Below, piece after piece: positions 56,939-64,000 of a DNA stretch of 64,000 bases. This DNA comes from Calliphora vicina. Taxonomy: Eukaryota; Arthropoda; Insecta; Diptera; Calliphoridae. How positions within the stretch are numbered: position 1 is the first letter of the stretch; each line of letters opens with the position of its first letter. The notes beneath the pieces were generated by a model. It had not been told where the DNA came from and searched no databases. It was given only the letters and a program-made list of their open reading frames with translations. Position numbers and translations under genes: made by a program. The stretch spans positions 114,464,226-114,528,225 of the forward strand of contig NC_088780.1 in assembly GCF_958450345.1 (NCBI RefSeq). Reading direction: 5' to 3'.

Positions 56939-58955
56939 CAAGTAAGAGTACTATATTCGGCCGTGCCGAATCTTAAATACCCTCCACCTAAATATGATGG
57001 TATAACAACTGAAATAATATAACAATTGTTAGAAAGACTAGTTTACGCAGAAGGTATTTTTTTCAAATATACAAAAAATTGTATCTAATTCAGCAATTTA
57101 TAACTGAAATTCCTATTAGAACGTATGTAATTTAACAATTTATATACTTAATAATTAGTTAATAAGTTTGGATCAACATTTTTCCCTTTTAACCTCAAGT
57201 GAAGAAACAGAGTATAAAAAAGGGTATACAAATATATTTATACAAATTTCAAAATATTTGGTTGTGGGACTTATGTGGGAAATATTTTAACGTGATTTTT
57301 ATGTATTTATATGAGAGCTGTGGCCAATTATGGACCAATACTCACAAATTTCAGTATTATGATTTTTGAATACAAATTACTGATCTGTGTACTATTTTGG
57401 TTTAACGTCCTATTATGGTCCTAAGTAGGCTATTAACAAGAGTGGACCTTATATGGGAGCTATGCCGAATTATGGACCAATATTTATAAAATCGTGTAGT
57501 ACGATTCTTGGATACAAATTACTGATCGGTGTAAAATTTTGGTTCAGTATAGATTGTTTTGGATATTTGTGCAGGTTAATGTGTTTTCCTGAAGTGGTTC
57601 TTATATGGAGGCTATGACCAATTATGAGCCTATCATCATAAAATTTGGTACATCGATTTTTGTATATATTGAATAAATTTGTTTCGAATTTCAACCTGAT
57701 AACTATATTTGTAAGAAATTTATGAGGATTTTAGTGATTTTCGGGAATGGACCTTATATGGGTTCTATGGTTAAATATGGACCGATATTCACAAAATGCA
57801 GAAGTACGATTACTGGATACAAATTACTGATCTGTGCGTAATCTCATTTTGATATCGATATGTTTTTAATATTTTTTAAGGTTAATATCTTTTTCGGAAA
57901 TGGGCCTTATAGGGGAGCTATGACCAATTATCGGCCAATCTGCATAAAATTTGGTACAGTAATATCTATGTATATGAGTATTATTATCGTCGAATTTTAG
58001 CATGATAAAGATATTTATAAGAGATTTATGGGTACTTAACTAATTTTCGGAAGTGGACCTTATATGGGAGCTATGGTCAAATATGGACCGATATTCACAA
58101 AATCCTATAGTATGATTTCTAAGTAAAATTTTGTTTTGATATTGATATTTTTTAAAATATTTATGTAGGTTAATGTGTTTTTCGGAAGTTGTCCTTATAT
58201 GGGAGCTATAACCAATTATCGGCAGATCTTCATAAAATTAGGTACAGCGATTTTGTTATATATGGGGACTATTTATGATGAATTTCAACTTAATACCGAT
58301 ATTTATAATACATTTATGCTTATTTAAGTGATTTTCGGAAATGAACTTTATATGGGGGCTACGGTCAAATATGGGCCGATCCACAAAAAATTTGGGGTTG
58401 TAATTTTTTTAAGCACGAAACTTATTTCTCCTGAATTTTGTGTGGATACTGCAATTTGCTAGGCATTTACAGACCATAGAACCATATTTCGGGAAGAAAT
58501 TTGTATGGGGGCTAGGAGAAATCATGGACCGATTCTTATAAGTTTCGCCAGAGTTAGTCCCTTTAATATAAAAATAACGTGTGTACAATTTTATGGTATT
58601 ATCTGCAATATATTTGCACAAATAACGAAAACTATGTTAAAATTATCAGGTTTTTTTTAGGTTGTCTCACATTTTGGTTCATAACTCTGGTTCCACTGAA
58701 CCGATTTTGCTGATTTTCAATACCAAACTGCTTAGGAGAACAGTAAATATTTTTTTGCAAGTCTACCAATTTTGTTTGGCTATTTTGGACGTGAGCGTGT
58801 TTTACACGGATCAATCGACTCAATCGACTTAGAATTTCATAAGGATCAATAATATATATACTTTGTTGGGTCTCAGATGAATATTTCTCAATGTTATACA
58901 CGGAATGACAATCTTATATATACCCTCATTCACCACTTACGGTGGTGGAGGCATT
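56939..58955 (+). repeat. dispersed repeat, TTCGGC-hairpin family, with about eight 150-bp tandem units
   Basis: Head AACAAGTAAGAGTACTATA, then the perfect hairpin TTCGGC-CGT-GCCGAA, then TCTTAAATACCCTCCACC. Tail ATATACCCTCATTCACCACT with GGTGGTGGAGG, inverted to the head motif. Between them CTTATATGGGAGCTATG-type phrases recur near 57296, 57449, 57604, 57758, 57906, 58063, 58199 and 58349, a spacing of about 136-157 bp. Two unit subtypes (TATTCACAAAATCC and CATAAAATTTGGTAC) roughly alternate. Minus-strand ORFs in this block are repeat-derived. Confidence 0.75.
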
Positions 58956-59414
58956 GAATTTTTGAAAATTAAGAATAATTTAAAATTAAGGATATTTTGA
59001 AGCATTATACATGTAATGGTTTCTATAACATAAATGACATCTAAGTAGCTAATTGATAGCCAGAAACTAGATTCTGTGAAATGAGAGTAATTTTCTTAAT
59101 TTTTTTTTTTCATTGACATTTATATCTCCTTTATTCTGTATTTTACACTATTGACACTTCAAAACGCTGAATTTACAACATGATGCCAACCAGCATCAGC
59201 ATGATGGAGCAAATGTTTCACATTATTATCTAACGTAGACAAAATCGTCGTTTACAAGGTCTCAATATATAGTGAGCTTTCTGTGTATTGTCGGCACGAT
59301 ATCATCTAGGTGACAAAACTACGATAGCGTTCTCGTATCATAAACGATAGTATTTAGGGACTAAATTGCACCTTTCCTTATGATCGTTTTTTATGAAATT
59401 ATGATATCCTAAAT
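58956..59414. other. noncoding, nothing recognised
   Basis: Intron sequence between beat exons A and B without further signal. Confidence 0.35.
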
Positions 59415-59994
59415 CAGTGATACAACAATTGTTTAAAAAATTTATACACACTTGTTATGCTCTTTTAAGAAGCATAACAAATTTCTCATTTTTTTTTCAG
59501 AAATTCATTAAGCATTGTTGTTGGTTAGTTGTTGGACGAAGCATAGCAAACACACGTGTTTCAATTACAATTGAACACAAAACAACAAAGTAAAAAATAA
59601 CTAAAAAATTTGAGAGAATTTCGGTCGTATAATGTATACTAGGATCGCCTGTAGGCCGAAAGTCGACCACTTTTAAAACGCTTTTTACCACTTTTATTCA
59701 AAGAATTTTGAAATATTGTTTTATATTGTGCACATCTAGAGAAAAAAACCTTATAAACCATATATGTTTCATCAATATTGGTGGACAATAACATACTTAA
59801 AAGTGTACCACAAAAAAATGTGTGGCCTATTTATATATAAGATTCTTGCATTTCCTTAAAATTAAAATTACATTCTGGCAAAAAATCTAAATCTAAACTT
59901 TCTTTTTTTTGTTCTTATTTTAAGTGTTTGACATTATGTTTGCTGGATAGCTCTCTGACCAATACATCTTCATATTTATTTTTGAACATCACTG
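59415..59994. mobile_element. hAT-type MITE, copy 2, carrying a 200-bp insertion
   Basis: Shares CATTAAGCATTGTTGTTGGT, ACACAAAACAACAAAGT and AAGTGTTTGACATTATGTTT with 6012-6417. Ends CAGTGATAC and GAACATCACTG; the flanks TCCTAAAT and TTCTAAAG match at 6 of 8 positions, a decayed duplication. About 205 bp at 59636-59845 are absent from the other copy. Confidence 0.65.
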
Positions 59995-60002
59995 TTCTAA
60001 AG

Positions 60003-60535
60003 ACTATCTCACAGTAATCAAATGTGAAAATATTATAGCTTAGACAAACACCAACACTCACAAATGGTGGGGAAAAATATTATTAGAAGTAAACATATTT
60101 TGTTTGCATCTTAAACATATTATGACTACGCGTATAGAAACTTAACATTTAATGGTTGTAAATAATAATAATATGTTTACCTATTTATCATTATTTAGTT
60201 GTCCGAACCAGTTGGTGAACCATATTCATATTAATAACATTTAATGGTTGTACATGAATATATAAACGTTTACAGTAACTAAAATATTGTTGAAATTAAA
60301 TTAAAACAACAATTATATGTTTACTACAACAATATACATATAGTTACAACGAACATAGTTAGTTGTCGTAACCATGTTTTTTCTCTGCGTGTATTTGAAA
60401 TTTTTTTTTTAAACTTGTGGTTTATTTATTTTCTTGAAAACGATATTACAATAAGCTTGTTTTCAATATTAAAATATGATATCATAAACACCCACATAAT
60501 GTAATATCGTATTCGCTATCATATCCCTCTCTGGT
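60003..60535. other. intron sequence with diverged AACATTTAATGGTTGTA repeats
   Basis: AACATTTAATGGTTGTA occurs at about 60145 and 60236, each followed by a related TATGTTTAC or AACGTTTAC stretch. No gene. Confidence 0.4.
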
Positions 60536-60577
60536 TTATTGCGATGAAATGTTTTTATTAATTCTTATTTTACTCAC

Positions 60578-60829
60578 ATCAACTTTTATTCCGGGATAGT
60601 GAAAGACTTTTGTATTTGGATATTCGCCAGGTGTATAACGATAAAATTCCAACTGACCACGATAAAACTTTACCGAATACAACGGTGCTCCTTCTATTGT
60701 ATAATGGCAGCGTAATGACACCGATTGGCTACGTCGAACAGCAGGTGGTTCAATATATAAATTTATGTCGCGTAATGCAGCCTGAGATAAATCTAAAAAT
60801 ACAAGTAATAATGAAAGAAAGAAGAACAT
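60578..60829 (-). CDS. beaten path family protein, exon A (signal peptide and first half of Ig domain 1)
   Basis: First visible coding exon of a Beat-family gene. Drosophila Beat proteins are secreted Ig-domain proteins that act with Sidestep-type receptors in motor-axon guidance. The mature part begins ALRDINLYIEPPAVRR, then has the first Ig cysteine (LRCHY) and the family stretch SVKFYRGQLEFYRYTPGEYP. The usual Ig Trp is Phe in VKF. The exon ends after GIKVD at a consensus donor, GAT|GTGAGT (last exon base 60578, phase 0). The first in-frame ATG is at 60829 and would give a 17-residue hydrophobic leader ending SQA, a plausible signal peptide without a basic n-region. The leader is also a pyrimidine-rich run ending in CAG just before codon 60781, so it could be an intron end with the true signal peptide in an upstream exon outside what I can recognise. 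Family assignment is firm; start and paralogue (a beat-I-like copy is my guess) are not. Confidence 0.85.
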
Positions 60830-60856
60830 TAAATTAAATGGAAACGTAAATAGCAA

Positions 60857-62308
60857 GAATATAAATAAGAAGTTTATTTTCCAATTTATAAATTATTTGT
60901 ACATATGTATTTTGATTTCGATATAAAATAAAGGTTTGTAAAGATTAAGTCCTTTATTGTGATAAAATAAAGCCTTTTAAAGAATTAAATAAAACAACCA
61001 AACTTAATTTTGTTTAATTTTGTAAAAACAACACAAATTAACATTATTTATGGAACATGATTTCTATAAATTTTTCGACAAAATTTTCTAAACCCAATGT
61101 TGTAGGACGTTGTTAAAATTCAATATTCGCTTTAAGAACCTGGATTGTTTAAAGGTATATAATGTCCAATTCATTGTCGATATGTCACACAGAAAAAGTT
61201 TCATCAAAATTGTATATAAAATGTCAGTGAGTATAATCTGTAAAGCTTCTGGAAATTTGGAATTAGTGTTGCGATGCCGAATTGTTGTACCTGTTCGCTG
61301 TACGTACGCTGCTTCGATACTGACATTTGAGGGGGTTATATTAAGTTCAAAATATTGCTCTCACAATCAAAAAGTATATATAAATACGAAACAGTCTAAA
61401 TAATAAAAACAAATTAGTAGCTCTGTAAGCTATTAAAACAAATATGTTTGTCCACAGGAAGCCATATTTATTTTAAAATATTTTCGTTTAGTATAACATT
61501 ACTTAATATTTTATTACACTCTGAAATCTGCGTTAGGTAACGCTTATAATGAAAATCCTTTGCTTAAATAAAAAAATAAAACTTTTATTGAACCAAAAAT
61601 TTATGAGTTTGACATGTTAACCGCATGGATAACAACATTGTCTAAAACATGCATACTAGACATGCCTTCAAAAAATAGATTTGCGTTGGATGGGTCTTAT
61701 TTTGTTCATTAGTAGCTAAAACTATCTACTGCAAAATCTAAGTGCAATCGGATAAACAAAAGCCGTAACGGAAATCGATTGAAAGTTGTAAACAAAGTAT
61801 ACTCAATTTTTTAAAATTACTCTCTCAAATACGGGTACCTTGTGAATTCAACAACCTTGTAAGAGATGTAAACACATTAAAAGTCTCGAAATTTTAATTG
61901 ACAACTATTGATTAAGTATTGCTCAATTCACGTTAATTCGTTAACACACATAATTTTATAATTTCTTTCAAAAATTTGAACCCATTTTCATTTTCAAAAC
62001 ACGTCAAATTTGATCAAACTAAAACATTTATTATTTTTGACATTTTATTCTTTCTGTGGTATAATTTAAACTATAAAACAGAGTTTCTATTTTTGGTATT
62101 AAAAACCAAATAAAATTCAAAGAAATGAAAATTTAAAACATTTTTATGAAACTCTGTGTGTCTGGTGAAAATTAAAAACTCACTCAAAATACAACTCATC
62201 TACATTTTAGTAACTAACAAATATTTAGACTTGGTACTTTTTCACTAACACATGTTTAGAGTTAGGTACTTCTGCCAAAGCGTCGGACTATTTGTTATAC
62301 TTAGGTTT
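60857..62308. other. sequence upstream of beat exon A
   Basis: No upstream beat exon or promoter could be recognised. The 97-codon plus-strand frame at 61110-61403 has no identifiable domain and is treated as chance. Confidence 0.35.
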
Positions 62309-63315
62309 TAAAATTGGGTAAATATTGATACTTTTTCGATATCTCAAAAAAATTCCATATTTAAATAAAATTTTAAATATATCTAATCTTCTGGAGAAAA
62401 TTCTATCAAGGCAGAACACAACGTACTTTTTCGCATTTTTTGACAAATTGTTTTTTTTTTTGGTATTTTTATAATATTTGGGTAGAAATCTTCTAGAAAC
62501 AATCAAGTAAGCAACATTTTTTTAATTTCTTTAGTAAAGAAATGTGTTTTAAAAAGATTGGTGCTTAACAAAACGTACAACACAAGTATAAAATGAGAAA
62601 AATAGTATATTTAATTTCAATGTATAATTTGTTTATATGTATATTAGATCAGGATTAAAAACATTCATTCAAAATATTGTTGTTTACAAAAAACGTTCCT
62701 TTTAATTTCATTTGTAATAAAACGTACTTTTTTTACTTTATTTTTTAACAAAAGGTTATTTTTCCGATAAAAAATGATTTTATTGATAAAAAATGTAGGT
62801 GGCGAAATAAATAAATAAACTCAATTTCCCAAAAATTTTATATGATCTGCGACTCCTCATTTGTTGTGATTGGCCGCACTATGTGGCGTATGAGTAATAA
62901 AATTTTTCGTTGAACGCAAATTATATTAATCATCCGCCATACGACTTGTTCTATAACAATTTGTTTCAACATTTATTCAAGTTAAATTCTTATACTCAGA
63001 TCAGCTGTTGTAATATTCTGATGTATTATTGACTCACTGTATTGCATGCAAGAGTTACGTAAACAACTACATATGTTCTACACATAAATGCAAGTAAAAT
63101 ATGCGTAAACTAGTACTTGTTTCTCAATATATAGTCAGAGAAAACTTGTATAACTTTGCTATTTTTCAATCGAAATTATTGTTTTATACCTTGATAGAAG
63201 GACTATTTTCTCTAGAAAATTATATTTATTTCAAATGTTTAGAAAATATTATCTAAATAGGGAATTTTTTTAAGATATCCAAAAAAGTATCATTATTTAC
63301 CCAATTTTACAACTT
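62309..63315. repeat. 1 kb inverted-repeat element containing MITE family Y sequence
   Basis: Arms about 62309-62420 and 63190-63315 are inverted copies (AAAATTGGGTAAATA and TTAAAAAAATTCC-type phrases, then TTCTATCAAGG). The spacer includes about 62425-62510, an inverted relative of 9830-9996. The 72-codon minus-strand ORF at 62288-62506 overlaps an arm. Confidence 0.55.
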
Positions 63316-64000
63316 TCAATCAATTTCCCATCCAAATAAATCTATTTTTTAAAGGCACGTCTAGTATGCATACATTTGTCCTATACGGTTTATGTTTTTT
63401 CCCATAGTTTCATCATAAAAATCATTGTATGAAAATGAAAAGAAAAAAAAAAGAAAACGTAAAACTTTACCGTAAAACTTTACCGTAAATCGATCAAACA
63501 TCATATAGAGGCAATTTTTTTCGCTAGTTGCAGTTTTGACTGTCTATATCTAAAAAATGAAAATATTGTTATCGTCACATCATATATTACATACGCTCTC
63601 ACAAATATCCATACATCACAATTTTTATTTTTTTGGTTGGTTATAAAAGTGACATGATTTTCAATGAATGTTTAATATTTATAAAAATATATATACATAT
63701 AGTATGTATCTATGTAAATGTGTATAAAAAACAAAACACCACTGGTTGACAATCAGGAAATATTCATGCAAACCATAAAAAGCCAACAACAGTAAAAATA
63801 AAAGGGATTGCAAAAAACAGGAACAATATCTGTAACCATTACTATTATATATTCATAAAAATATATCTCTATGTATGTATGTGTGTAAATTTATACATAT
63901 ATGTGTATCTACATACATATATGTATGTATATTTTTTGTACTGATTCTATGATATAGAAAAATAGTAACCATAAATCCATTAAATTCGTTGCCACTTTTA
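63316..64000. other. noncoding with ATGT microsatellites
   Basis: ATGTATGTATGTGTG-type and ACATATATGT stretches at 63690-63720 and 63860-63935, and a small GTAAAACTTTACC duplication near 63461-63485. No gene seen. Confidence 0.4.

Noticed and set aside
57240..58560. Regularly spaced repeats as a CRISPR-like array
   Set aside because: Units are about 150 bp, diverged along their whole length, within a eukaryotic dispersed repeat, with no short constant repeat and unique spacers.
61110..61403. 97-codon plus-strand frame upstream of the beat exon
   Set aside because: No signal peptide, domain or splice context; composition is like translated AT-rich noncoding DNA.

Overview
The window looks like nuclear DNA of a fly, probably a calyptrate such as a blowfly or house fly. 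It is very AT-rich. The only host gene I can recognise is a member of the beaten path (Beat) family, secreted immunoglobulin proteins of motor-axon guidance. It lies on the minus strand as three spliced exons: about 60.58-60.83 kb, 56.64-56.77 kb and 10.58-10.72 kb. Intron phases agree across all three. The last two exons are separated by a 45.9 kb intron, and the rest of the gene runs off the left edge. The species assignment is inference.

That intron is filled with transposons. Two complete, apparently young Ty3/gypsy LTR retrotransposons occupy about 22.5 kb of it. Element 1 (17105-28615, minus strand, same sense as the host gene) has 2.8 kb LTRs, a 4-bp ATAC target duplication, a tRNA-Lys primer site and intact gag and pol. 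Element 2 (35416-46387, plus strand) has 2.48 kb LTRs, a CAAT duplication, the same type of primer site and intact gag and pol. In each, pol lies in the -1 frame relative to gag, and a canonical slippery heptamer sits in the overlap: A AAA AAC in element 1 and G GGA AAC in element 2. Neither has env. The LTR pairs are almost identical. Element 1 Gag carries an N-terminal RING-H2 finger that element 2 Gag lacks.

The rest is older, shorter repeats. There is a Transib-like element (50164-51674) with CACAGTG termini and a 5-bp CGTTG duplication. It sits inside a complex inverted-repeat block that also holds a frameshifted PHD-finger ORF. There are hAT-type and TA-flanked MITEs with recognisable target duplications, several long hairpins, and at least six copies of dispersed repeats whose heads form a short hairpin followed by a TATACCC-type motif. 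That layout resembles Helentron-associated (DINE-1-like) elements. One such repeat carries about eight 150-bp tandem units. Most remaining open frames over 60 codons look like chance or repeat-derived frames.

Left to right: 1-10.6 kb intronic or downstream repeats; 10.6 kb beat exon C; 10.7-17.1 kb hairpins and MITEs; 17.1-28.6 kb element 1; 28.6-35.4 kb nested repeats; 35.4-46.4 kb element 2; 46.4-56.4 kb repeats including the Transib/PHD block; 56.6 kb beat exon B; 56.9-59 kb tandem repeat; 59.4-60 kb hAT MITE; 60.6-60.8 kb beat exon A; 60.9-64 kb upstream sequence with another inverted repeat.
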